From Paenibacillus doosanensis (GTDB lineage: Bacteria > Bacillota > Bacilli > Paenibacillales > NBRC-103111), in contig NZ_JANYUY010000006.1 of assembly GCF_025060755.1 (NCBI RefSeq), positions 1-64,000 on the forward strand: a DNA stretch of 64,000 nt. The letters are read 5' to 3'. A model generated the notes under the pieces. It was given only the letters and a program-made list of their open reading frames with translations, was not told the DNA's origin and ran no database searches. This document shows positions 21,788 through 31,140 of this stretch, piece after piece. Each line of letters starts with the position of its first letter. Position 1 is the stretch's first letter. The position numbers and the translations under genes were made by a program.

Positions 21788-22473
21788 TGTCCCGCTCCCA
21801 CCTCCACTCGCTCCGCCGCCCATTCGCCGTTCCTTAAGACCAGCACCCGTCCGGCCCTCTGCGCCACTTCCGGATCATGCGTAACGAGGACGATCGTCTT
21901 CCCGCTATCATGGAGCGATTGGAAGATGTGCAGAATGTCTTCCTTCGAATGCACATCCAAATTCCCGCTCGGCTCATCCGCCAGCAGCAGATCCGGGTCG
22001 TTAATGATAGCCCGGGCTATCGCGACCTTCTGCTTCTGCCCGCCCGACAGGTTCATCGTGCGTTCCTTCGCCTTATGGCTCATCCCTACCTGTTCCAGCG
22101 CTCTACGGATTCGCTCTTCCCTCTCCTTGCGACTCTTGGTCGTATACAGCAAAGGCAGCTCCACATTGTCCCGGACGCTGAGCCGCGGAATCAGCATATA
22201 CGACTGAAACACGAACCCAAGCCTCCGGTTTCGAAAGTCCGCCAGTTTCCCGCCGCGAAGCCTGCCGACGTTCACGCCCTCGAACAAGTACTCCCCGGAG
22301 GTCGGCGTATCCAGCGAACCTAATATGTTCATCAACGTCGATTTCCCGGAGCCCGAAGGCCCCATGATCGATATGTAGTCGCCTTTTTCGACCGTGAGGC
22401 TGATGTTTTGCAGAATAGGAACCTTCACGCCTGCTTCGGTTAGTTGTTTTATGATGTTGTTAAGTTGGATCAT
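21784..22473 (-). CDS. ABC transporter ATP-binding protein, MacB/LolD type
   Basis: This 229-residue ATPase shows Walker A GPSGSGKST (~38-46), signature LSGGQKQKVA, Walker B LLLADEPSGNLD and H-loop LVTHD. The charged hinge NRRLGFVFQSYML is typical of the MacA/LolD subclass. AAAGG lies about ten bases before the ATG. It is the first gene of a three-gene unit with the permease and the lipoprotein. The 254-base gap upstream (22474-22727) is AT-rich, and I see no gene in it. It marks the boundary to the low-GC polysaccharide block. Confidence 0.92.
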   Translation of the reverse strand: MIQLNNIIKQLTEAGVKVPILQNISLTVEKGDYISIMGPSGSGKSTLMNILGSLDTPTSGEYLFEGVNVGRLRGGKLADFRNRRLGFVFQSYMLIPRLSVRDNVELPLLYTTKSRKEREERIRRALEQVGMSHKAKERTMNLSGGQKQKVAIARAIINDPDLLLADEPSGNLDVHSKEDILHIFQSLHDSGKTIVLVTHDPEVAQRAGRVLVLRNGEWAAERVEVGAGQ

Positions 22474-22727
22474 AGGATCAGGACCTTTTTGAGGATTGTA
22501 CTTTATAATGTAGGATAGTCATGCATCACTTTGCTCTTCTCCTCAAAGGAATAAAAGAACAAAGAATCAACTAACAGACCCGCAGTTAAATAAACAATTA
22601 GTTGCATCTAATCTATGGACATGATACAAAAACTTTGAAAACTAACTTTATCAAACATTAATTTTTTTCAATAAGCTAAAATCAGTTGATTTAAGAAACC
22701 AGTTAGGTAGTTTCAGCGACTGCTAAT

Positions 22728-23951
22728 CTATAACTTATAGGTACCGTGGACGCTTAATGTATTTCTTGTATCGAATATAATTTTATTCTTTAACTTATGA
22801 GAATTTTCTTTGATATGAGAATGTGCCACTAGTACCACAATCAAATCTATTTCACTTAAAAAATCATCAAAATCAAAATACTGGTTCTCAACTATCGTAT
22901 ATTGAATAAAAGGATCATATGACTTAATACCAAAAGCTAAATGCTCATCCATCTTCTCAAGAAGTTGAAGGGTTGGACTTTCGCGTGTATCTTCCACATC
23001 TTCCTTATATGTAAGACCATAAAGGCCGATTCGAGAAATATCTTTTATACCGTTTGCTTTCATTATCTCACGTATTCTTCTTAAAACGTATTCTGGCATT
23101 TCGTCATTAATATTTCTTGCAGTTAATATAATATTCACTAAATCAGGATAATCACCGACTAAAAACCAAGGATCAACAGAAATACAATGTCCACCAACCC
23201 CTGGACCCGGTTGGAGTATATTAACGCGAGGATGCTTATTGGCTATTTTAATAATTTCGTATACATCCATGTGATCTCGATTGCAAATTTTCGCAAGTTC
23301 ATTTGCAAAAGCTATGTTAATATCACGATAAGTATTTTCAACAACTTTCGTCATTTCTGCTGTTTTGATATCAGTAACAACAATTTCTGCTTTACAAAAG
23401 CTTGAATATATTTTTTTTAGACATTCTCCAATTGTTTGATCATCTGAACCAATTGTTCGAGAATTGTGTGTTAATTCAAACACCATATTACCTGGTAAGA
23501 TTCGTTCTGGAGCATGAGCAAGATGTATATCCTTTCCGATTTCAAATCCAGACTCCCTAATTACCGGACGGATATACCGATCAATAGTACCAGGCGAGAC
23601 TGTAGACTCTATCACAATTATAGCCCCAGGAGGAGCAACTTTAAGAACTGATTGAACAGCAGAAATAACATGCTTCGGATCTATCTGTTTACTTTTTTTA
23701 ATATAAGGAGTGGGTACAGCAATTATATAAATCTCCGAGGGTTCATATTCATTGGTAAAACTGATCTGATGTTCTAATGCTTGCTGAAATAGCTCTTCAA
23801 GTCCTTTTTCATCAAAAGTTAGTTTACCTAAGTTTAATCTAATTATAAGGTCATTATTAGAGTCTGTACCTACAATTCTCATTCCGTTCGAGGCAAACAT
23901 GAGCGCTGTTGGAAGTCCAATATAACCAAGTCCTATAACATTTATTTTCAT
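22728..23951 (-). CDS. UDP-N-acetyl-hexosamine 6-dehydrogenase (WecC/UDP-ManNAc dehydrogenase type)
   Basis: It oxidises the C6 hydroxyl of a UDP-sugar to a carboxylate with two NAD+. Starting at ATG 23951 (AAGGGG six bases upstream) it has 407 residues. I see the N-terminal Rossmann motif GLGYIGLPTA (~7-16), the central TEMTKVVENTYRD-like helix with K202, the catalytic cysteine C256 in PGPGVGGHCISVDPWFL, and the C-terminal domain with GLYGLTYKEDVEDTRESP. The GHCISVDPWFL variant points to the UDP-ManNAc/HexNAc branch, not to UDP-glucose dehydrogenase. It is the last gene of the polysaccharide locus and implies an acidic sugar in the repeat unit. Confidence 0.9.
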   Translation of the reverse strand: MKINVIGLGYIGLPTALMFASNGMRIVGTDSNNDLIIRLNLGKLTFDEKGLEELFQQALEHQISFTNEYEPSEIYIIAVPTPYIKKSKQIDPKHVISAVQSVLKVAPPGAIIVIESTVSPGTIDRYIRPVIRESGFEIGKDIHLAHAPERILPGNMVFELTHNSRTIGSDDQTIGECLKKIYSSFCKAEIVVTDIKTAEMTKVVENTYRDINIAFANELAKICNRDHMDVYEIIKIANKHPRVNILQPGPGVGGHCISVDPWFLVGDYPDLVNIILTARNINDEMPEYVLRRIREIMKANGIKDISRIGLYGLTYKEDVEDTRESPTLQLLEKMDEHLAFGIKSYDPFIQYTIVENQYFDFDDFLSEIDLIVVLVAHSHIKENSHKLKNKIIFDTRNTLSVHGTYKL

Positions 23952-24141
23952 GCAAATCCCCTTCTGAAATGCCAATAATTTGATAAATTTTGTCGTTGTG
24001 TTACTTCTATTACATGCTTAATTATTCCAAACTCGGCCTTACAAAGAATTATGATATTTATTTATTGATATTTAATAAAAATCGCTTTAAACTCTTTCCG
24101 TTTACTCAGCGATAGACTTTTAAATTACTTAAAGCACCTAA

Positions 24142-25428
24142 TTATCGAACCCCCAAATTTGGGCGCTTAAAATAAAAGAACAAGTAACCATTTGCAATAA
24201 TTGATGAGAGTATAAACACACTAACTGTAGCCACTGCAGCACCAAGACTTGAGAAATGAGGTATCAAAATAATGTTTAAAATAACGTTGGTTACGCCACT
24301 AATTAAGGTCAGAACAAAGTTGATTCTTATTTTTTTTATACTCGCTAGCACATTTCCTGCAGGAATTCTAAATGTTCCAGCAATAAAATATCCTATGGAT
24401 AAAATTCTAAAAGCTGTTACTGAATCTGAATAATCGCTTCCAAACATAATTTGAATAATTTGCGGTGCAAATACAATAAGAATCAGGGATATAACGCCAT
24501 TCAATAGAATAAGATATTTTTGGATTCTATAAACATAATATTTTAAACTATCTTTCTCAGAAGACATTTTGGCGAAATAAGGATATGCATATATCATAAT
24601 TGACATCGGGATGAAGTTTAATCCAAAGGGTATTAAGGTAGCTGTCTTGTAAGACGCAACTATTAATTGATCTTTAATTATTAACCCAATCATAAAAGTA
24701 TCAAGCAAATATACCACCGATGATATAGAATTGTTAAATGCAGATACTATAGAGTATTTCAAAAACTCCCTTCTTTGGGACAACTCAAGTTGTCCTACCT
24801 CTATAATCTTTTTGCATTCTTTACCCAAATAAACAATGCCCAAGATTATACAAATTATATAAGCGAAATATCTACCTAACACCAATCCATCTAGTGCTAA
24901 CAACTCCCCACCTATCACAGCCCCTATAAATAAGACAATACTATTAAGTGTACTTAATCTAGAAAACTTTTGATTTTTAAATGAAGCTCTAAAGTAAATT
25001 TGTAAAATATCAAACGTTAGGGAAAATAACGGTACGAGACATAAATATCTTAGTATTTGAGTACTTCCTTTAACTGGTAAATCAAACCAAATGGTGTAAA
25101 TTAAAATTGATAAACATACTATAAAATTGAAAAAAAGGCCAATTTTTAAGCCATATTTAAAAAAGGCTTGTCGTTCTTCCTCATTATTTGCCGAACTAGA
25201 ATATTGGAGTATGCCAGAAACAACCCCGAGCCCTTGTAGTAAAAGAAAAAAGCTTAATATATTTAAAGCATACTGCCAGCTTCCAAAGTCATCTTTAGAT
25301 AATATTCTTATTAAAACCACTGAAGTCGCGAACTGGAGAACCACGTTTAAAATTTGTGATGAGAAAATATGCAAAAAACCTGTCCTTAAAAGAAAATTGA
25401 TGTTCATTTTTTTAATATTTCGTACCAT
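24142..25428 (-). CDS. Oligosaccharide flippase, Wzx/MATE-like (PST family)
   Basis: This 428-residue integral membrane protein has 12 or so predicted helices. The N-terminal pattern (VLQFATSVVLIRILSKDDFGSWQ) is typical of polysaccharide transporters: a first helix, then L-x-x-x-D-[FY]-G. It would flip undecaprenyl-diphosphate-linked repeat units to the outer face. GGAG lies seven bases before the ATG. The gene is AT-rich like its neighbours. Context (Wzy candidate, glycosyltransferases, Wzz) supports the Wzx role. Confidence 0.88.
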   Translation of the reverse strand: MVRNIKKMNINFLLRTGFLHIFSSQILNVVLQFATSVVLIRILSKDDFGSWQYALNILSFFLLLQGLGVVSGILQYSSSANNEEERQAFFKYGLKIGLFFNFIVCLSILIYTIWFDLPVKGSTQILRYLCLVPLFSLTFDILQIYFRASFKNQKFSRLSTLNSIVLFIGAVIGGELLALDGLVLGRYFAYIICIILGIVYLGKECKKIIEVGQLELSQRREFLKYSIVSAFNNSISSVVYLLDTFMIGLIIKDQLIVASYKTATLIPFGLNFIPMSIMIYAYPYFAKMSSEKDSLKYYVYRIQKYLILLNGVISLILIVFAPQIIQIMFGSDYSDSVTAFRILSIGYFIAGTFRIPAGNVLASIKKIRINFVLTLISGVTNVILNIILIPHFSSLGAAVATVSVFILSSIIANGYLFFYFKRPNLGVR

Positions 25429-25548
25429 TTATTTGCTCCATTCACCGGCTGCAGAATAGCAAAATGACGAGTCCTTAACCATTCGATGTTAATAAAGGAA
25501 TCCGTATTAAAACCCAATCCCGATCTATCTTAATCCTTCGTATATTGT

Positions 25549-27261
25549 CTATCGTTTGAAGTAAAGCTTAAGTGCTGATAAAACAGTCAAAACTTGTGAT
25601 TTCTCAAATGCACTTCCACAGTTGTATAGAAAACGCATGTCCTTTCTTAACATATCAGTTATCTCATATTCATCAATTTCTTTTTCAAAATATTCATCCA
25701 TGAATTTTTTTATTTCTATGTTGTTATGATACCAAAAATCATAGGGATTCATTGTATTAGCTTTTGCCTTAACTTTAATCCCCATCATCCTTTTTAGCTT
25801 ATCTGGCCCACGAGATACTAACCTACGCAGAAATATTTCAAAATCATTTGCATTTACCCTCAATCCCGTCTTTTCCCAAACAAACTGACAAGCTGCGGGA
25901 TATTTTTTTTTCAACCAATATTTATATAGCTTATGGTTTAATCTATATTTTAGTGGTATACTCATACAAAATTCCAAAAAGTCTATGTCTAGGAAAGGAG
26001 ATGTTGTTTCAAAATAATTTTTTCTAATTAAATGCGAGTTCAATATACCTCTAAACCCTCGTACATTCATTGCAAACATCTCTTCGCTGTCATATTGTTC
26101 TAGAAAACTCACGTCAAGCCTATCTATTAATTTAGTTGACTCAGCAAAATTAAATTTATGTGGCCTTGCATCAATAGTTGTTTTTAAATAAGAGCTTACA
26201 ATGACATCCCCGAGTTGCCCAGTATGACATATTCCTATATTATTAAAATTCAAAATTTTATAAGCTGCATTACTCTTGGTAACATTGAAATACCCGTTCA
26301 GACCAAAATTCATCCTAATATTTTCATCTATATCATATATAATGTTAGGATCATCCAGAGATTTAAAAAACCAATTTTTTTGTAATTTTAAAGCTATCTT
26401 TTCAGCTATTCTCGCATCTAAATATCCTGATTTAGAGTATGTTATAGCTAATATGTTATTAAAACCTAACTCATGAGCAACCCACAAATTCATTCTAGAA
26501 TCCAACCCACCGCTTAATTCCACTAGATGCTGATAATTATACTCTCTATCCTTTAAGTATTCTAGCCTGACAGCATCCACATACATTTCATCTAACTTAT
26601 CAACTAAATCATCCATTGCAAGATCTTGCAAGTTATACTTATTAGTTGTTAGTTCAAAATATATTTTTTTTCGAAAATGATATGGTGATATCTTTATATA
26701 TGAGCCAGCATCAATTCTTTTTATCTCATTAATGACAGTTCGATCATCAATCACAAAAGAGTAAGTTAAAAGGGAATAAATAGCTTGCTCATCTACATTG
26801 TAATTTACATTTTCCTTATTAAGTGTTTCAACAATATAATTTACTTCGCTTCCTACAATAAAATTACCACCTTCATAGTAATAAAAAACTTGATTATCGC
26901 CTATTTGGTTTGTGAAGATGATCCATTCATCAGTAGTTTTATTATGGAAAGCCCCGGAAAAACTCCCTTTAAAATCCTTGAAAAAATCTTCACCTTTGTT
27001 TTCAAACATACTAATGATTGAATTAAAAAAATTACCGCTACTGTAATTTGATATTATTTCAGATTTGTTTAAAATTACACCTTCAATAATAACAATATAT
27101 TTATCATTTTCGCAAAACACCTTGTCATCTAAAAACTTATTTAACGTATTTCTTTTGATAATATATTTTGAATTCTTTATCTCATTTTTAATGCAGGTAT
27201 TATTATAATAATTATCTACTTTATTACTATAGAAATGTGTGCTTATGTAAAATCCCGGCAT
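25549..27261 (-). CDS. Asparagine-synthase-related amidotransferase lacking the glutaminase cysteine
   Basis: The 570 residues have two parts. The N-terminal Ntn-like domain (about 1-190) starts MPGFYIS where active family members start MCG, so the nucleophilic Cys2 is replaced by proline. The start is firm (GGAGGAGG nine bases upstream). The C-terminal synthetase domain carries the PP-loop SGGLDS at 250-255 and later conserved segments (TTSPFLDIDFLEFCMSIP). Such genes in O-antigen loci (for example WbpS-type) amidate uronic acids. A HexNAc dehydrogenase two genes away supplies a plausible uronic acid. With Cys2 missing, ammonia would have to come free or from another glutaminase, or the enzyme uses a different nucleophile. 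Flanking genes are glycosyltransferase and flippase. Confidence 0.85.
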   Translation of the reverse strand: MPGFYISTHFYSNKVDNYYNNTCIKNEIKNSKYIIKRNTLNKFLDDKVFCENDKYIVIIEGVILNKSEIISNYSSGNFFNSIISMFENKGEDFFKDFKGSFSGAFHNKTTDEWIIFTNQIGDNQVFYYYEGGNFIVGSEVNYIVETLNKENVNYNVDEQAIYSLLTYSFVIDDRTVINEIKRIDAGSYIKISPYHFRKKIYFELTTNKYNLQDLAMDDLVDKLDEMYVDAVRLEYLKDREYNYQHLVELSGGLDSRMNLWVAHELGFNNILAITYSKSGYLDARIAEKIALKLQKNWFFKSLDDPNIIYDIDENIRMNFGLNGYFNVTKSNAAYKILNFNNIGICHTGQLGDVIVSSYLKTTIDARPHKFNFAESTKLIDRLDVSFLEQYDSEEMFAMNVRGFRGILNSHLIRKNYFETTSPFLDIDFLEFCMSIPLKYRLNHKLYKYWLKKKYPAACQFVWEKTGLRVNANDFEIFLRRLVSRGPDKLKRMMGIKVKAKANTMNPYDFWYHNNIEIKKFMDEYFEKEIDEYEITDMLRKDMRFLYNCGSAFEKSQVLTVLSALKLYFKR

Positions 27262-27354
27262 TTAAATAATCCTCCTCCCTCTAAAACATTTTCTCTAGAA
27301 TTAAACTGTTATTGGGTTTTGGTTTATCCATTTAACTCAATAGCAAAACATAAA

Positions 27355-28539
27355 CTATTCACTTAATAGACCCATAAATTGTTTAAATGCTACTTCATTA
27401 TCGACTCCCTTTTTCTCAATATTGGCCCTCAACTCCCTTAAAACGAAATCATTTATAATAATTCCCCTGACTGCATTATATACACCATTTGTACTATTTT
27501 CAGTTATAATACCGTTATATCCATTTTTCACTATCTCACATGCAGAGTCGTAGTTTGTTGAAACGACTGGTGTACAAATTGTTAGGGCTTCAAGCAACAC
27601 CATGCTGTAAGCTTCATATTCAGAAGTTTGAATCAAAGCATCCGCGTTTTTAATATAAGGATATGGATTACTTTTACTCCCTACAAAATCCACAATTTCA
27701 GAAACACCTTTTTTCCCAGCTTCTTCTTTCAACCATGATAAATCAGGACCATCCCCCACGATATACCATTTGAAGTTGCTAATACCATCATTCTTTAATC
27801 TTACACAAGTATTAACTATTCTATCTATACGCTTTTGTTGATTATTAATTCTCGCCACAGTAACAAACTTAAGCCCTTCAAACTCATAGGGATTTTTAAA
27901 CATCGATTTCAACCTTATCTCATTAACATTGAACATGTTATAAACTACTTTTGACTTTAGTTTATATTCAGGTACGATTTCATCAAATTTTTCTTTACAG
28001 GAGTTGGATACATTTACAACAAAATCAAAATGTCTATAAGTCTTCTTGCATATTTTCTTATTAAACCCAAGTTGGTATGGGTCATTATGGATCCATGCAA
28101 TTTTATGTTTAGCCTCAACCTTCTTTAGAACAAAATCATTGCTTCCACCTGCAAATCCATTTTTCCAAATATCATTTGAAAATGATATAGCTACATCATA
28201 TCCTCTTATCCTTCTAGATAGTTTAAGAATTAACATTAAAGTCATTCGTATTCCTAAAATGCTTTTTATTACAAATAAAATTATTTTCAAAAAAACACCC
28301 ATTAATCCCCCTTTTTTACACAAATCACTAAAAGGAGTGAAGAATGTATTCACTAAAAAATATGGTTCTTTCAAATTTACCCCTTTAATATTCTCCATAT
28401 CCTTCATTGCATTCTCATCAACTTTAAGTAAAAACAAATCGATTTCAACACCAGAGTTTTCCATGTTTCTAAGCAAATTTAAGCATGCACTTCTGATCCC
28501 GCCAACGTTCAAATGGGAGTTTACGATTAATATTTTCAT
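27355..28539 (-). CDS. Glycosyltransferase, GT4 family (GT-B fold)
   Basis: It has 394 residues. The N-terminal domain has the glycine-rich acceptor loop NSHLNVGGIRSACLNLL. The C-terminal donor domain contains FVTVARINNQQKRIDRIV, WYIVGDGPDLSWL and the E-x7-E motif in EYEAYSMVLLEAL (~315-327), which binds the nucleotide-sugar. It is a retaining transferase acting on the growing lipid-linked repeat unit at the inner membrane face. Donor and acceptor cannot be deduced. The hydrophobic segment near 85-110 may help membrane association. Confidence 0.88.
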   Translation of the reverse strand: MKILIVNSHLNVGGIRSACLNLLRNMENSGVEIDLFLLKVDENAMKDMENIKGVNLKEPYFLVNTFFTPFSDLCKKGGLMGVFLKIILFVIKSILGIRMTLMLILKLSRRIRGYDVAISFSNDIWKNGFAGGSNDFVLKKVEAKHKIAWIHNDPYQLGFNKKICKKTYRHFDFVVNVSNSCKEKFDEIVPEYKLKSKVVYNMFNVNEIRLKSMFKNPYEFEGLKFVTVARINNQQKRIDRIVNTCVRLKNDGISNFKWYIVGDGPDLSWLKEEAGKKGVSEIVDFVGSKSNPYPYIKNADALIQTSEYEAYSMVLLEALTICTPVVSTNYDSACEIVKNGYNGIITENSTNGVYNAVRGIIINDFVLRELRANIEKKGVDNEVAFKQFMGLLSE

Positions 28540-28620
28540 CTTAACCTTATGAATCCTTTCGGGCTTATAACGAGCCGATTAATTTGATATTGGTAATTTA
28601 CTACATAAAAGATCAGTAAT

Positions 28621-29964
28621 CTAAAAGAATTTTAATACTATGTACAATAACCCCATTAAAACAGTCATAGTTAAAGAAACAAATAACACACGTGATTTCG
28701 TTGTCTGTTTAGATGAAATGAATTCATCAACAATAAGAGCTACCATAAAGGGATAGTATAATAAAACATGTCTAAATGTAAACGTTGTGATTACAACACC
28801 TAAAAAATTCACAACAAAAGATAGTGCTAACCAATCCATTCTTGCTAGCCTTTTTAATAAAAAAGGAATGAAAATTATCTGCAGTACAGCCCCACAATAA
28901 ACAAATAATAATACGATATCTAGCAAAAGCATATTTGGAACTTTAAATAAACCTAAAAAATTCGGAAACGGATTAATCAGTCCATATAAGCTCCTCAATA
29001 TAATTCCAAACGGAAATAAGGGCTGCTTGAAAATGTAGCTGCTAAGTCCGTCTGTGCTGCTTAGTAAATGTTCTGAATATACATTATAAAAATATTCAAA
29101 TTTAATACTATCGGAAAAATTGATTAACATTAAAAATGAAGCTGTTACAAAAATTATTAATACTTTTAGGATCCGATTAAATTTGTTCAGAAATAATAAA
29201 GAAGTACCTGCAGCAGCAAACACTAATGAATTTGTTCTAGTGTAAAAAGTAATATACATTGCTAGAAATACAATTATAAAATAAAACAGTTTTTTTAAAA
29301 TATTCTTGACTAGTATAATTCGATCAAACAAAAGTATTATTAGGAAAATTTGGAACAGATTGAATGTGTCCCGAAAAACGTCAGAATTTAAATATTGAAT
29401 ATTTGGAGTGATTAAGAATATTAGTATACTTATATAAAGTCTTTTCCCAGAAAAACCAGCATGTTTTTTTAAGAGATATTCGAATATCATTGAAATCCAG
29501 ATCAGAAAATAAACATTCATAATTCTTGGAAGAAAGGTACTATATCCATCAAATAATTCCCCAAATTTGATTAGTAAGCCAATGTACACACTAAAAAAAG
29601 GCGCATTATCATATTGATCTAGTACATTCCCCAACAATTGAGAAGGATTATATATATTGGAATTCACAATAAGAAATCCTTTTCTTTCAAAAGCCAGGCC
29701 ATCAGAACCACCATTAAAATACGGGCTTCCATAGGCTAATAAATTAGCAGAATAAATAATATATATATATATTAGTGAAATCACAATTCCTATTGAATAT
29801 AACCTTGCTGTTTTAGAATCTTTTTTTAGGATTAACGGCAAAGTTATCGTTAGAAGTATTGACTGTAAAAAAAACACAGCAAATGAGAATGACAATATTG
29901 AGGACAATATTAAACATGAAAGTAATGCTATTATAATAAAAAGTTGGTTTTTTTTATGATACAT
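28621..29964 (-). CDS. Polytopic membrane protein, candidate repeat-unit polymerase (Wzy)
   Basis: The 447 residues have roughly 12 predicted transmembrane helices, very hydrophobic and AT-rich. After the third helix a loop contains YFNGGSDGLAFERKG, a pattern seen in Gram-positive exopolysaccharide membrane proteins and in some membrane glycosyltransferases. A larger loop follows about residue 300. No other Wzy candidate exists in the locus, so polymerase is the most economical role. AAAGG stands before the ATG. The sequence family itself is weakly conserved, so the assignment depends on context. Confidence 0.6.
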   Translation of the reverse strand: MYHKKNQLFIIIALLSCLILSSILSFSFAVFFLQSILLTITLPLILKKDSKTARLYSIGIVISLIYIYIIYSANLLAYGSPYFNGGSDGLAFERKGFLIVNSNIYNPSQLLGNVLDQYDNAPFFSVYIGLLIKFGELFDGYSTFLPRIMNVYFLIWISMIFEYLLKKHAGFSGKRLYISILIFLITPNIQYLNSDVFRDTFNLFQIFLIILLFDRIILVKNILKKLFYFIIVFLAMYITFYTRTNSLVFAAAGTSLLFLNKFNRILKVLIIFVTASFLMLINFSDSIKFEYFYNVYSEHLLSSTDGLSSYIFKQPLFPFGIILRSLYGLINPFPNFLGLFKVPNMLLLDIVLLFVYCGAVLQIIFIPFLLKRLARMDWLALSFVVNFLGVVITTFTFRHVLLYYPFMVALIVDEFISSKQTTKSRVLFVSLTMTVLMGLLYIVLKFF

Positions 29965-29972
29965 ATTTACCT

Positions 29973-31046
29973 TTACTTTTCCAAATAAATTTTTTCATAG
30001 CTGTCTACCATTTTTTCTATTGTGAAATTTCTTAAATATTTTTCTCTAGCAGATTGAGAAAGTTGTTGTCTTAATTTTATATTAAATAAAGTTTTAATTG
30101 CCTCCACAAATTGTGAGTCTGTTTCAAGAATAAAACCATCATTATTATCGACGATTTCCCACATAACAGGAATATCGCTTACAATCACAGGCTTCCCCAT
30201 CATAAGGGATTCAACAACCACTAAACCAAAACCTTCACTTTTTGATGTGAAGATAAACGCATCTGATTGCCTGATATAATCAAATACCGAATCTCTCGGA
30301 ATGTTACCCTCAAATGACACAATTTCGTTTAGCCCATTTCTTCTCGAAAATTCGATTAGATCACTTAACTCCGCACCTTCGCCAACAATTTTACAGTTTA
30401 CTTTTAAATCCTTTTCTTTTAACAATTTTAATATTTCGAGTATTTTTATAACATTCTTACGCTTATTTAGTACTGAAATAGTCAATAGATTCAAAGAGTT
30501 ATGATTAACAATAGTACTATTTAACTGATATCTGTCTTCAATACCATTATAAATAACTTTAATTTTTGCTTTTTTATGCCCTTTTATAGCAGATCCCACG
30601 TATTTTGATATTGGAATTAAGACATCATATGCTCTTAAGGCAGTCTTAAAAATAATTGTCATAATCCTACCTGCTATCTTGCCATATTCAAAGGTGTAGT
30701 CTTCGATTGGGTTATTATGGATTGTAACAATTTTTTTATAACCATTTATAAAAAAGCCACATAAAACAGTGGGCCAAAAAGTATGCGCATGGATAACATC
30801 AGGGTTTATATTTTGGATTACTTTCTTTAGTTTATTAATATCCTTTGGAAGCGGTATACTCCTCATATCCAATTCTGTAACATTCAAAAATTGCTTATTA
30901 TACACGTTTAATAAGTCTTCAGTATTTTTTCGTAGCGACAAAAAAACATATTGTATTTCCTCACATCTCGAATATTGTGGTATACTTTTTGCAACAATAT
31001 TGGGTCCCTTTTCGTGCAAACTTGGAATTAGAATCAAAACCTTCAT
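29973..31046 (-). CDS. Glycosyltransferase, GT4 family
   Basis: This 357-residue GT-B enzyme has DVIHAHTFWP in the N-terminal domain, HNNPIEDYTFEYG, a mid-domain KVIYNGIEDRY segment that starts the donor half, and the E-x7-E signature in SEGFGLVVVESLMMGKP (~285-301). The standard C-terminal helix (FTIEKMVDSYEKIY) crosses back. It probably adds one residue of the repeat unit. It lies 8 bases from the Wzy candidate. Confidence 0.9.
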   Translation of the reverse strand: MKVLILIPSLHEKGPNIVAKSIPQYSRCEEIQYVFLSLRKNTEDLLNVYNKQFLNVTELDMRSIPLPKDINKLKKVIQNINPDVIHAHTFWPTVLCGFFINGYKKIVTIHNNPIEDYTFEYGKIAGRIMTIIFKTALRAYDVLIPISKYVGSAIKGHKKAKIKVIYNGIEDRYQLNSTIVNHNSLNLLTISVLNKRKNVIKILEILKLLKEKDLKVNCKIVGEGAELSDLIEFSRRNGLNEIVSFEGNIPRDSVFDYIRQSDAFIFTSKSEGFGLVVVESLMMGKPVIVSDIPVMWEIVDNNDGFILETDSQFVEAIKTLFNIKLRQQLSQSAREKYLRNFTIEKMVDSYEKIYLEK

Positions 31047-31140
31047 ATAATGATCACCATTTTATCATCTTATTTCCACATATCTACTAGGCACACTTCT
31101 GGCCTAATTTATTTTTCACAAATTCTAATGCAACTTACAA

